Assembly (NCBI RefSeq): GCF_016102285.1 | Contig: NZ_JACFOY010000001.1 | Location: forward strand, 1,922,001 to 1,986,000 | DNA: 64,000 nt | Direction of reading: 5' to 3' | Source: Bartonella sp. M0177 | GTDB taxonomy: Bacteria; Pseudomonadota; Alphaproteobacteria; Rhizobiales; Rhizobiaceae | Shown here: one piece after another, positions 35,723 through 45,176 of the stretch | Numbering within the stretch: position 1 is the first letter of the stretch | Layout of the letters: every line of letters begins with the position of its first letter | Made by a program: the position numbers and the translations under genes | Notes under the pieces: generated by a model | The model's database searches: none | Told to the model about the DNA's origin: nothing | What the model saw: the letters and a program-made list of their open reading frames with translations, nothing else

Positions 35723-36420
35723 AATTTTTTCCTTTTTTAAGTGGATTATTCATAATTCAGAAACATTACGCAAAAAACTTTAGAGGAATTGGGGATTTTA
35801 TTTTGTTATTTCAAGATAATTAGTAGATATAATCATGTTTATTTTTGAATTTTATTTTGACGAGTAAAACTCTTCAACGCAATAAGACACCACCCTCTCT
35901 TTATTCTGAATTTTCGTTTTGATTTCTAAGAATTTCTGTATTTTTCCAAAGGACAAAACCACCTATTCAACAATAAAAAATGTGTTGCGAGAGGTTTGGA
36001 AAAGGAGCGAACTATAAAAAATTCACGCGTCTTCCGACCGCCTGATTTTTAGAAAATAAATTTTAAAATTTCCGATTATTTTTTTCTTGCAAAAATGTGT
36101 CACTAAATATTAACTGACACATACGGCACAACAAGAATTGTATCTATGGTTTGGTTAACGTTTATAAATATAAAAAACGGTTTGTGATTTTTTATATTTT
36201 AAATAATTTATTGTTTGTTGAATTTAAATCCTGTATAAAAAGATATTATTTGAAATTACATATTTTTTCATGAATATTTCTATTGGTTGTTGAGGCGTTT
36301 TTGAATGTTTTTAAAAATCCGGATCGAATAGTTTGAGCCGCAAAAATGTGTGTCAGATGCTTTCAAGCTCGTAGCGCATTTGGCAATTAAAATGCTTTCC
36401 GTTGAAAAAGGAAAAGGAAC
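35723..36420. other. AT-rich region before the packaging operon
   Basis: 698 bp with no gene. It contains the TGTGTCA boxes at 36096-36121 and 36349-36355 and a repeated GCAAAAATGTGT (36089-36100 and 36340-36351). It is probably the late promoter region. Confidence 0.6.
36096..36121. promoter_or_regulatory. Inverted TGTGTCA boxes upstream of the packaging genes
   Basis: TGTGTCA (36096-36102) and TGACACA (36115-36121) form an inverted repeat with a 12-bp spacer. A third copy lies at 36349-36355, 66 bp before the first packaging gene. They could be sites for the phage late regulator. Confidence 0.5.
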
Positions 36421-37053
36421 GTGGCCGGAACCAAAAAGCTAACACCCCCTGAAACAGAAAAATCCGTGAAAAAAACCGTCGTTAAGAAGGTGCGTCAACA
36501 TAAAAACGGCGCGCCTTTAACGGAAAAAATTGAAAAAGAAACTGTGCAGAATAGCGATAGTTGCGAGGAAAAGGCTGCACGTTCGAGAGTGAGGCGTGAA
36601 AAGGAAATTGGGCGGCAAGTGTTTGGCAACGAAAAGATGGCTCGCCATTCAAGCGGAGCAGTTGAAACAAAAACTGTGCCGGATGGGAATGATGGAAATG
36701 GGAAATTGCCGCTAGAGAGTAATGCTGTTTTGAAAACAATGCCGACTGAAAAAAGTTTGACAAAGAAGGCCGCGCAAAAAAAGCGGGAAGCCGTGGGAGA
36801 AAAGAAGGCTTCCGGAATTTTGAAAGAGGCTATTTTAAAAGCTGCTATAAAAGCCGGTAATCAATTGGGAGAAGACGGGCTTGTTTCCTATCTTGAAGCG
36901 CAGGCTTTAAAAAATGCTTCGTCTTTTTTGACGCTACTCGGCAAAGTGCTACCTGCCGAACTTAATTCAGAAGGACAAGAATTAGAAACCGTGACAAAAA
37001 TCGAACTGGTTGCACTGAAAAATCATAAATCTTCTAAAAACGAAGTTTCGTAA
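36421..37053 (+). CDS. Candidate terminase small subunit / packaging-associated protein
   Basis: 210 aa. The N-terminal ~120 residues are very basic, Lys-rich and disordered. The C-terminal ~85 contain GEDGLVSYLEAQALKNASSF and TLLGKVLPAEL. This closely resembles the tail of proteins encoded just before the large terminase in many rhizobial phages, where it recalls small-terminase-type proteins. The start is a GTG with AAGGAA upstream. It normally adjoins the large terminase; here a two-gene module separates them. Confidence 0.6.
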   Translation: MAGTKKLTPPETEKSVKKTVVKKVRQHKNGAPLTEKIEKETVQNSDSCEEKAARSRVRREKEIGRQVFGNEKMARHSSGAVETKTVPDGNDGNGKLPLESNAVLKTMPTEKSLTKKAAQKKREAVGEKKASGILKEAILKAAIKAGNQLGEDGLVSYLEAQALKNASSFLTLLGKVLPAELNSEGQELETVTKIELVALKNHKSSKNEVS

Positions 37054-37324
37054 TTTTTTAGAAGAACTCATGTTAGAATTAAATTAAAGCTATTGGTTAA
37101 TTATTTTATATCTATATTTTATTCAATTCAATTAATATATTTAATTTATTGATTTTAATTTTTAGCAAATATTAAAGATACCATTTTTATTTGCAGTTGT
37201 TCAATTTTTCATAAAACTAATGAAAATCGTAAAAAGGGTGATTGAATTTTTTTCCTAGTTTGTTAACTTATAGGAGAATTCAGATAGTTGCTGTAACAAA
37301 CAGTTATACAAATTGGGGTGGAAT

Positions 37325-37828
37325 ATGACGGAAGAAAAATCGCATGATGCGAGAGCCATCGCCAATTATATTTTGGATATTGCTCCAAAATACAACATCT
37401 CAAGTCTGACAGTCATGCAACTGTTGAAGCTTGTTTATTTAGCTCATGGTTGGTCTCTCGCATTCGGTGAGGTACCACTCGTCAAACAGTCTCCTCAGGC
37501 GTGGCAATATGGCCCAGTTTATCCTCATATTTACAAAAGTTTAAGTAAATATGGCGGTGCGCCTATCGGTGATCGTATTACAGATAAAAACACTGGCATT
37601 CCTTTTAGCCCTGATGAATTAACACAAAAGCAGAAAAAGGTAATTGACGCGGTCCTCAGATCATATGGCCAGATGCATGCATTCGAGCTGTCAGGCATTA
37701 CGCATAAAAAAGATAGTCCTTGGGATATCACTATGAAAAATGACGGTCTCTATACAGAGATTCCCGTGACAAGAATGAAGGACTATTTCTATCGACTCGC
37801 GCGTGAAAGAAATATAACTGGCTTTTGA
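37325..37828 (+). CDS. Panacea-domain (DUF4065, SocA/GepA-like) protein, candidate antitoxin
   Basis: 167 aa. The domain spans almost the whole protein: ARAIANYILDIA, then LTVMQLLKLVYLAHGWSLA near residue 30, and QSPQAWQYGPVYPHIYKSL near residue 58, all typical of Panacea. Such proteins act as antitoxins for many unrelated toxins (PanAT pairs) and, as SocA, as proteolysis adaptors. GGGGTGGA precedes ATG 37325. The stop is followed within a few bases by the start of a small membrane protein, the likely partner. Confidence 0.82.
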   Translation: MTEEKSHDARAIANYILDIAPKYNISSLTVMQLLKLVYLAHGWSLAFGEVPLVKQSPQAWQYGPVYPHIYKSLSKYGGAPIGDRITDKNTGIPFSPDELTQKQKKVIDAVLRSYGQMHAFELSGITHKKDSPWDITMKNDGLYTEIPVTRMKDYFYRLARERNITGF

Positions 37829-37839
37829 GGGTTATAAAA

Positions 37840-38310
37840 GTGCACGATAATCCTCTTAAAGAACCAAAATCAACTCTTACCGATGACGCTGTTCCTAATG
37901 ACCGATTAAAAGAAATTGGTGCCAGATGGGGTGACGTCGAGATGCTGTTGGAACAGCACAGTAGAAAGAGTGAACTTGTTGAGGAGATGAAAACTTATTT
38001 AGATGATTTGAAAAAAGAATTGTGTTGGGTAAAATGGTTTAGAGGTATAATTGTTTTTATTATGATAACGTATATCATATTTATTAACGCTCTTTTGATA
38101 TGTATATTCTTTTATAAGACATCAATCGTTACAACTATTGGTCCCTATCCGACAACGGCACTCATTGTATTGATATTGTCAACTACAGCGGTACTATTGG
38201 GAAAAACAATAACCGGTTTATTTAAAACTTATGGAGAACGGAATAAGGATGAATTTATTCCTCCTCATTTAAAACAATTGGTTGAAGCCTTAAAATTAGT
38301 TAGCAACTAA
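37840..38310 (+). CDS. Two-TM membrane protein, candidate toxin partner of the Panacea protein
   Basis: About 156 aa. A polar, coiled N-terminal ~55 residues is followed by two hydrophobic spans (about 59-87 and 102-122) and a short charged tail. It has no homology I recognise. The GTG at 37840 is preferred because GAGG lies 9 bp upstream; TTG 37825 would overlap the preceding stop. Tight coupling to a Panacea gene suggests a membrane-acting toxin, since small membrane proteins are one known class of PanAT toxin. It could instead be an unrelated superinfection-exclusion protein. Confidence 0.6.
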   Translation: MHDNPLKEPKSTLTDDAVPNDRLKEIGARWGDVEMLLEQHSRKSELVEEMKTYLDDLKKELCWVKWFRGIIVFIMITYIIFINALLICIFFYKTSIVTTIGPYPTTALIVLILSTTAVLLGKTITGLFKTYGERNKDEFIPPHLKQLVEALKLVSN

Positions 38311-38500
38311 ATTTATATTCAAAAAAATTATTTATATATAATATTTTAATACTTTTTCATTTTGTTGTGAAATTTATTATTTAATGTAATATAATTAAAG
38401 AAGATTTTATCTTATTAAAAATATATTGGCTTTGTTAATTATTTTGCCACGTGGCAAATTTTTTGTCCGTTTTTCCTCCCTTGTGGTTTTGTGGTGGTTC

Positions 38501-39826
38501 ATGACAACAGAAAAAATAGAATTGCCGGAAAAGCTCATTACCCTTTTCGACGGGCCAGCCGATGTCAGGGCGGCCTATGGCGGTCGCGGTTCCGGAAAAA
38601 CCCGTTCCTTTGCCACAATGAGCGCAGTGGTGGGCTATTGTTTGGGAAAGAGAGGAATTCGCGGCATTATTCTCTGTGCCCGCCAGTTCCAGAATTCGCT
38701 GGCCGACAGCTCACTGGAAGAAATCAAAAGAGCTATTGCCGATTATCCTTTTTTACAAAATTATTATACCATTGGCGAAACCTATATACGCTCGAAAGAC
38801 GGGCGCATTACTTATGCCTTTTCCGGTCTTGACCGGAATATTGCCAGTATCAAATCGAAGGGGCGGTTGCTTCTCTGTTGGGTGGATGAAGCCGAACCTG
38901 TGACTTCCCACGCATGGAACACATTGATACCGACTTTGCGCGAAGAAGGTGACGGTTGGAACACCGAACTCTGGGTAACATGGAACCCGCTCAGAAAAGA
39001 GGCAGCCGTTGAAAAGCGTTTTCGCGACAGTAAAAATGCGCGTATCAAATCCGTTCAACTGAATTGGCGTGATAATCCGAGATTTCCCGATCTGTTAAAC
39101 CGCGCCCGCCTTGATGATTTGAAGAACCGGCCGGAAAGTTATGACCACATATGGGAGGGTGGATTTCTTGCACAGATGGAGGGAGCCTATTTTGCAACCA
39201 GCCTTGCAATTGCCAAAGAAGAAGGGCGCATTTCCAACGTTCCGGCCGACCCTTTAATGACATTTCAGGCTTTTTTCGACATTGGGGGAACAGGTGCCAG
39301 AGCCGACGCAACCGCTATCTGGATTGCGCAATTTATCGGAAAAGAAATCCGCGTTCTTGATTATTATGAAGCGCAAGGGCAGCCTTTGAGCGCCCATATC
39401 AACTGGTTGCGCGAAAAAGGTTACGAACAGGCAAGAATTACATTACCGCATGATGGTGCAACCAAAGATCGCGTGCGGGATGTGAGTTTTGAAAGCGCGC
39501 TTCAACAAGCCGGTTTCGAGGTGGACATTATTCCCAATCAGGGAAAAGGTGCGGCACGCGCCCGCATTGAAGCGACAAGACGGCTTTTCCCCTCTATCTG
39601 GTTTAATGAAAAAACCACAGAAGCAGGACGCGATGCTTTGGGTTGGTATCACGAAAAACGTGACGACAAACGCGATATAGGACTGGGGCCGGAACATGAC
39701 TGGGCAAGCCACGGGGCTGATGCTTTCGGCCTGATGTGTATAGCCTATGAAGCACCAAAAATTTCTAAAAACCGGCAGCGCAATTTCATGAGACATGATT
39801 TCAATACGTCATGGATGGCGGGATAA
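38501..39826 (+). CDS. Phage terminase large subunit
   Basis: Motor ATPase and nuclease that packages phage DNA into proheads, 441 aa. Walker A GGRGSGKT is at residues 27-34, Walker B LLCWVDEAEP near residue 125, and the C-terminal RNase H-like nuclease has its first Asp in FFDIGGTGARADATAIWIA near residue 263. The ATG at 38501 is chosen because the family domain starts there; the longer open frame upstream is hydrophobic and unrelated. Confidence 0.93.
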   Translation: MTTEKIELPEKLITLFDGPADVRAAYGGRGSGKTRSFATMSAVVGYCLGKRGIRGIILCARQFQNSLADSSLEEIKRAIADYPFLQNYYTIGETYIRSKDGRITYAFSGLDRNIASIKSKGRLLLCWVDEAEPVTSHAWNTLIPTLREEGDGWNTELWVTWNPLRKEAAVEKRFRDSKNARIKSVQLNWRDNPRFPDLLNRARLDDLKNRPESYDHIWEGGFLAQMEGAYFATSLAIAKEEGRISNVPADPLMTFQAFFDIGGTGARADATAIWIAQFIGKEIRVLDYYEAQGQPLSAHINWLREKGYEQARITLPHDGATKDRVRDVSFESALQQAGFEVDIIPNQGKGAARARIEATRRLFPSIWFNEKTTEAGRDALGWYHEKRDDKRDIGLGPEHDWASHGADAFGLMCIAYEAPKISKNRQRNFMRHDFNTSWMAG

Positions 39827-40049
39827 CAAAAAGCAAAATTGTTGACTGTCTAACCGGATGCGCAATGTGGCGGCTTTTGATTTTCCACCTACTGTCTTTG
39901 CTTTCTTTATGACGGTTGCCTTGTGCTTGCCCGCCTGCCCGCTTGCGCGTTTCGCTTTTTTATTTTTGGGCTTTTCGGTTTTTCAGAATTGAACTTTCAA
40001 GTTGTGCGGGCGGCGCGCGACCAATTTTAACCAATAATTTTACGGGCTG

Positions 40050-42131
40050 ATGATGATGCTAGAAAACGAGACTTTAGAACATGGTTCTTCCACGCAGTTT
40101 GACAGTGCAAAAAGAGATATTCTTTTCCAGTCATTGCTGAAGCTTTTCCGGCAGGATATGGCGCATGTTGCCGAATGGCGCAAAAATGCCCGCGAAGATT
40201 ATGCCTTTTATAATGGTGAACAGTGGGAAGCCCAAGACAAGGCGGCGCTTTTCGAGCAAAAACGCCCTGTCATGACGTTTAATCGCATTGCGCCGCTTGT
40301 CAATGCCGTTATCGGCTCGGAGCGCAACAATAAACGCGAAGTGCAATTCATTCCGCGTGAAATCGGAGATGCGAGAGCCAATGAAATATTAACGGGTGCG
40401 GCGGAATGGTTTCGCGATCAGGCGGAAGCGGAATATGAGGATTCGGAAGCTTTTACCGATACCGTCATTTGCGGCATGGGGTGGACAGATACACGCCTTG
40501 ACTTTGACGATGATGAAGCGGGTAAACCTGTTGTTTGCCGCCTTGACCCGTTAAAAATGGTGTGGGATGCCTCGGCGGTGAAAGCCAATCTGGTGGATGC
40601 GGAGCGCCTCTGGTATATCGACGAAAAGCCGCTTTCCGAAGCGCGCCGCATGTTTCCCGATATTGACCCGTCATTGCTTGATGCGCGCTGGGCAAAAAAC
40701 GGTGTTTTTGACAGTGGCGAACCTCTTTCCCATGTGAATTCCGACACATTTTATGGTGAAGACCGGACGGGTGTTTCGGAGGGGCAAGGCTTGGGGCTTT
40801 CTTCCGCTTCCAGCTCTTTGGTGACGCTTGTCGAATGCCGCTGGTTCGAGCGTGAGGCTTTTTACAAGGTTTTTGACCCGCTGACGGGTGAAACGCAGGA
40901 TTATTCGCTTCGCGACTATGAAGAGAAAAAGAAAATTTCGCCGGAAATACAATCGGTAAGGCTTACAAGAAAGATTGTGAAAAGGGCTTTTCTGGGCGAG
41001 GTTTTGCTTGCCGAACCCGATCAGCCGATGGTGCCGAACGGGCAACTTGGTTGGGAATGCATTACCGGCTATTTCGACAAGATGAAAAAGCATTATTATG
41101 GCATTGTGCGCCCCACAAAAGACCCGCAGCGTTGGGCGAACAAATTTTTCAGCCAGGTGATGTATCTTTTAAACAGCCAATCGAAGGGCGGCATTCTTGC
41201 CGAACGCGGTGCTTTTGATGATGACAGACAGGCAGAAGAAAGCTGGGCGCGCGCCGATGCCATTACCTGGACAAAACAGAATGCGCTAGCCGGACAAAAT
41301 GCCCGCATTCGACCCAAACCCGTGGCACAATTTCCGGTGGGTTTTTTCCAGCTTTTCAATGAAGCCAAAGAAGCAATTTCCGATGTAACGGGCTTGTCTT
41401 CCGAATTTATCGGCACGAGAGAAGTAAACCAGCCCGGTGTTCTGGAAAGCCAGCGCCGGCAATCTTCTTTGAATTTGCTTGCCTCGCTTTTTGATGCGCT
41501 GCGCCGTTATCGGAAAAGACAGGGGCAAATTATGCTTTACCTCATACAGAACTATCTTTCCGATGGAAGGCTTATCCGCATTGTGGGGGATGACAACAAG
41601 AAATATGTGCCTTTGACACATGAAGCGGTCGCCAATCGCCAATATGACATTATTGTTGATGATGCACCGACAAGCCCCAATGAAAAAGAACGGACATTTG
41701 CAATTATTCAACAGATGTTGCCGATGTTGAAAGATTATCTCACGCCGGAAATCGGGCTGGAAATTCTGCGCTATTCGCCGCTTCCTGCCTCGCTTGTTGA
41801 AAAATGGACAGCCAAGGCACAAGAAGTGGCTCAACAAAAAGCAGAACAGGAAATGGCCAGAGAACAGATGACGAGCCAAGAAGCGGCAACGGAAAGAAAT
41901 GCAGTGCCGGAACAGTATACGCGACAACAGGCCGAGCAATTGAAGTTGCAAGCCTTGGCAAACGAGCTTGATATGAAAGCAAAAGCCCGTGAACTCGACC
42001 TTAATGCCAAAGCGGCCGATCTTATTTTAAAAAATCAGAAAACACGGCTTGAGACCGAAACAGCCAAAAACCGCGCCCTCATTGAACAATTGAAAATTGA
42101 ACAATCGCAAACGGGGCGAGCCAATTTCTGA
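40050..42131 (+). CDS. P22-like phage portal protein
   Basis: Dodecameric vertex protein through which DNA enters and leaves the head, 693 aa. The P22-type signature NRIAPLVNAVIGSERNNKRE lies near residue 77. The body runs to about residue 580. The C-terminal 110 residues are a Gln/Glu/Ala/Lys-rich helix resembling the P22 portal barrel. Three in-frame ATGs in a row make the exact start ambiguous by 6 bp. It lies between terminase and scaffold in canonical podoviral order. Confidence 0.92.
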   Translation: MMMLENETLEHGSSTQFDSAKRDILFQSLLKLFRQDMAHVAEWRKNAREDYAFYNGEQWEAQDKAALFEQKRPVMTFNRIAPLVNAVIGSERNNKREVQFIPREIGDARANEILTGAAEWFRDQAEAEYEDSEAFTDTVICGMGWTDTRLDFDDDEAGKPVVCRLDPLKMVWDASAVKANLVDAERLWYIDEKPLSEARRMFPDIDPSLLDARWAKNGVFDSGEPLSHVNSDTFYGEDRTGVSEGQGLGLSSASSSLVTLVECRWFEREAFYKVFDPLTGETQDYSLRDYEEKKKISPEIQSVRLTRKIVKRAFLGEVLLAEPDQPMVPNGQLGWECITGYFDKMKKHYYGIVRPTKDPQRWANKFFSQVMYLLNSQSKGGILAERGAFDDDRQAEESWARADAITWTKQNALAGQNARIRPKPVAQFPVGFFQLFNEAKEAISDVTGLSSEFIGTREVNQPGVLESQRRQSSLNLLASLFDALRRYRKRQGQIMLYLIQNYLSDGRLIRIVGDDNKKYVPLTHEAVANRQYDIIVDDAPTSPNEKERTFAIIQQMLPMLKDYLTPEIGLEILRYSPLPASLVEKWTAKAQEVAQQKAEQEMAREQMTSQEAATERNAVPEQYTRQQAEQLKLQALANELDMKAKARELDLNAKAADLILKNQKTRLETETAKNRALIEQLKIEQSQTGRANF

Positions 42132-42327
42132 AACAGGCTACTCACAAAGCTTGGACAGGATGAGGTTTCAAATTTGGCAAAGCGGCAATTCAGATTGTCG
42201 CCGCATTTCAACTCCCGCAATCGCAACTTTTGTCTTTCCTGCCGGAGGAACCGGCTTCGCCTCAAGCATCGGCGTTTTGATGCTCTGCTGCCCGTTTTTT
42301 TAAAGGGTATGTTTAAAGGATAAATTT

Positions 42328-43338
42328 ATGGATATTGCACCCGAATTTTCACCGGAAGAACAGGATGTTCTTGGCCCCCATAGTACCGACAATAACGGAT
42401 TTGATGATGAGACCGCTTTACCGGAAAATTTTTCCGACAGTAATACTATGACAGAACCTTCCGAAAGTCAGGAAGAAAAACAAGAAAAACCGGCAGCGGA
42501 AGAAGAAGACGAAAGAACCGCAAAAGCGCGAAATCATATGGTTCCGCATGGTGCACTTCACGCCGAAAGGGAAGAACGCAAAAAAGCGCAAGCCGAGGCA
42601 GCAGAGGCAAAAGCCAAACTTGCCCGCATTGAAGAACGTTTCAAAATTGCACGTGAATTCACAGAAAATCATGCCGGAAGCGAGAGCTTCTCACCGTTAA
42701 AACAACCACGACCAGAAGCGCCCGACCCGGAAAAAGATTTTGTCGGCTATGTCAAATGGATTGGCACGAAATTGCAAAACGAGGAAGCCGAAAGACAAAA
42801 GAGAGAAGCCGAAGAGCGGCAATTTATTGAAACTGCAAGAGAACAGGAAGTGGTGAAGGATTATTTTGCCACTTCCGTAACGGCACTCAAAGCCGAACTG
42901 CCGGATTTCGACGAGGCGGCCGATTTTCTTTATGAAGCACGGGTGAACCAGTTGAAGGCGCTCGCCGATGCCTACCCTGCTTTTAAAAATGCCGATGCGA
43001 TCAATGCGCAGATTGGCAACGAGCTTGCGGCCATTGTCAAAGGTGCTTTGGAAAGCGGTACAAATCCCGCGCAAACAATTTATAATTATGCAAAAAATAT
43101 CGGCTTCAAGGCGAAATCCGCAACAGGATCTATGGCGGAACCTATGGCGGGGGGTGACATTGCCGCAATGCGCGCCAAAAAAAACGCCGCGCGCACGCTC
43201 ACCGCATCAAACGGGCGCGCTATTGCCGACCCGTTGAGCCTTGAAGCCATAGATGCCATGAGCGACCGGCAATTTGCCGAATGGATTTCCAATCCGGGAA
43301 ATGAAAGAGCCTTCAACATTCTGATGAGGGGTGAATAA
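42328..43338 (+). CDS. Phage scaffolding protein
   Basis: Assists capsid assembly and then leaves or is degraded. The protein is 336 aa and highly charged. An acidic N-terminus (~70 aa) is followed by a long coiled coil (about 75-175: REERKKAQAEAAEAKAKLAR) and a mixed C-terminal half ending in RQFAEWISNPGNER. Identification rests on composition and position between portal and major capsid protein. Confidence 0.75.
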   Translation: MDIAPEFSPEEQDVLGPHSTDNNGFDDETALPENFSDSNTMTEPSESQEEKQEKPAAEEEDERTAKARNHMVPHGALHAEREERKKAQAEAAEAKAKLARIEERFKIAREFTENHAGSESFSPLKQPRPEAPDPEKDFVGYVKWIGTKLQNEEAERQKREAEERQFIETAREQEVVKDYFATSVTALKAELPDFDEAADFLYEARVNQLKALADAYPAFKNADAINAQIGNELAAIVKGALESGTNPAQTIYNYAKNIGFKAKSATGSMAEPMAGGDIAAMRAKKNAARTLTASNGRAIADPLSLEAIDAMSDRQFAEWISNPGNERAFNILMRGE

Positions 43339-43579
43339 AGCTTATGCTTTAAAAACCACCGCCTGCAAAAAGATGGGGCTTGCAAAATGCATGAGGCTTT
43401 CAAAACCTTGAGGCAGGTTTGTGCCGGTTTGTTTTAAAACTTGCAACTTTTTCTTTTGCGGATTTGCGTTTGAAATGGACGTTATCATTTTCACCCACCG
43501 GAGGTTTTCCGGTTTCGTTGGTTCGCTCGCGTTAAAGCGACAAAAAGCTTGAAAATCAATTGAATTTTAGGAGGCCATA

Positions 43580-44698
43580 ATGGCTATTACATCCATCGGG
43601 GTGAATGACCCTCTGGCTGTTCGTGCCTGGTCGAAGAAACTTGCCGTCGAAGTATCGAAAGCTACCGAGATTGCGCCTTTGATCGGAACCGACACCAACA
43701 GCATTATCCAGCTTAAAGACGAAACCCAGAAAGGTGCCGGTGATACTGTCCGTTTCGGCTTGCGCACCCAGTTGACGGGCGAAGGCGTTTCGGAAGGGGT
43801 TAAACTGGAGGGCAATGAAGAAGCCCTTTCAACCTTGAATGATGCTGTTATCATCAATGAACTTGCCCATGCTGTGAGGGTGAAAAACGAGGGCACAATC
43901 GACCAGCAGCGCGTGCTTTTCGATTTGCGCAGCGAAGCCAAAGACGGTTTGACCGACTGGTATGCCGACCGTTTGTCGCTGATGTTTTTTACCCATGTTT
44001 GCGGCTATACCGCCACACAAATGAACTTTGAAGGGCGCACCATTTCATTGTCGCCGGTGCATTACGGTTTTAACCAGCCGACAGCCCCGACCGACAAGCG
44101 CATTATTCGCCCGAATGGCAAAACCACTGACGAAAGCCTTGATGAAAAAGATGTGTTCAATCTTTCTCTGGTTGATAAAGCGGTGGAGCGGGCGAAATTG
44201 GCCAATCCGCGTTTGCGCCCTGTGCGTGTCGAGGGTGATAGTGTTTATGTGCTTTACCTGCACCCGACACAGGTGACGGCATTGCGCACCAACACGGCAA
44301 CCGGCCAATGGCTTGATATTCAAAAAGCGGCCTATCAGGGTTCGCGCGCCAAAAACCCGATTTTTGACGGCTCGCTCGGCATGTATAACGGGGTGGTTCT
44401 GCGTGAAGCCGAACATATTACCGAAGGTGTCAATTCTGCCGACCCGACCACGCCCGTTCCCAACACCCGCCGTGCGGTGCTTTTGGGTGCACAGGCTTCC
44501 ATCGTTGCTTTTGGTAAGGACCGCGGACCAACGCGCTATAAACTGGTTGAAGAATTCTTCGACTATGAGCGCGAACTCGGTGTTGCGGCAAAAACCCTGA
44601 TCGGTATGAAGAAAACAAACTTCAAACTGAAAGACAGCACGATCGGCGAACAGGATTTCGCAACCATCGTCATTTCAACCTATGCCGAACCGCTTTGA
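43580..44698 (+). CDS. N4-gp56 family major capsid protein
   Basis: Main shell protein of the head, 372 aa. The N4 gp56-type pattern is visible in DTVRFGLRTQLTGEGVSEG near residue 52 and NELAHAVRVKNEGTIDQQR near residue 94. A strong AGGAGG Shine-Dalgarno precedes the ATG, and a hairpin terminator follows, as fits the most highly expressed late gene. A gp56-type capsid beside a P22-type portal indicates a mosaic module. Confidence 0.92.
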   Translation: MAITSIGVNDPLAVRAWSKKLAVEVSKATEIAPLIGTDTNSIIQLKDETQKGAGDTVRFGLRTQLTGEGVSEGVKLEGNEEALSTLNDAVIINELAHAVRVKNEGTIDQQRVLFDLRSEAKDGLTDWYADRLSLMFFTHVCGYTATQMNFEGRTISLSPVHYGFNQPTAPTDKRIIRPNGKTTDESLDEKDVFNLSLVDKAVERAKLANPRLRPVRVEGDSVYVLYLHPTQVTALRTNTATGQWLDIQKAAYQGSRAKNPIFDGSLGMYNGVVLREAEHITEGVNSADPTTPVPNTRRAVLLGAQASIVAFGKDRGPTRYKLVEEFFDYERELGVAAKTLIGMKKTNFKLKDSTIGEQDFATIVISTYAEPL

Positions 44699-44718
44699 GA
44701 ACGGCATTTGAAACAACA

Positions 44719-44749
44719 GAAAAAGGGGCAAGTGCTCCTTTTTCTTCTT
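44719..44749 (+). terminator. Terminator after the major capsid gene
   Basis: GAAAAAGGGGC (44719-44729) pairs with GCTCCTTTTTC (44734-44744), an 11-bp stem with one G-U pair, followed by TTCTT. It begins 21 bp after the capsid stop. It probably lowers expression of the tail genes relative to capsid. Confidence 0.7.
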
Positions 44750-44809
44750 ATGCGACGTTTTCCCCTTTTCCGTGTTTTTTAAAAACCGGTGATTTGGCAG
44801 AAACAAAAA

Positions 44810-45172
44810 ATGACCCATACTTATTCTATAGACATGCCTTCAAGCGATGATACCGACTGGATATTGATGGATTTTGAGGAGCCTGCGGCAGAAAGCGGGA
44901 AGGTGCGAGATATAAATGTGCGAGATAAAAAGGCCGCGCCCTTGTCCCGAAAGCCGGTGAAAAAAGCGAGAGTGAAAAAACCGCAAGCGGAAACCGGAAG
45001 CACATCTCGGAACACTTCGGAAAAAGCCGGGAAATTGAAAGCCGCGCCTTCCATACCGGCGCAAGCAACAACAACGCAATCAACAGCCGCCAATTTGAAG
45101 ACCGCAAGCGGAAAGAAGCGGCGGAGAACACCTGACCTGCCCCTCAAGCAAAACCGGAAAACAAAGGTTTAA
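44810..45172 (+). CDS. Small basic phage protein, disordered
   Basis: 120 aa and not recognised. A short acidic start (SIDMPSSDDTDWILMDFEEP) is followed by about 100 residues rich in Lys, Ala, Thr and Ser with no hydrophobic core. It probably interacts with DNA or the head. It sits between the capsid and the gp4-like genes, 4 bp before the latter. A GTG 21 bp upstream is an alternative start. Confidence 0.6.
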   Translation: MTHTYSIDMPSSDDTDWILMDFEEPAAESGKVRDINVRDKKAAPLSRKPVKKARVKKPQAETGSTSRNTSEKAGKLKAAPSIPAQATTTQSTAANLKTASGKKRRRTPDLPLKQNRKTKV

Positions 45173-45176
45173 CATT

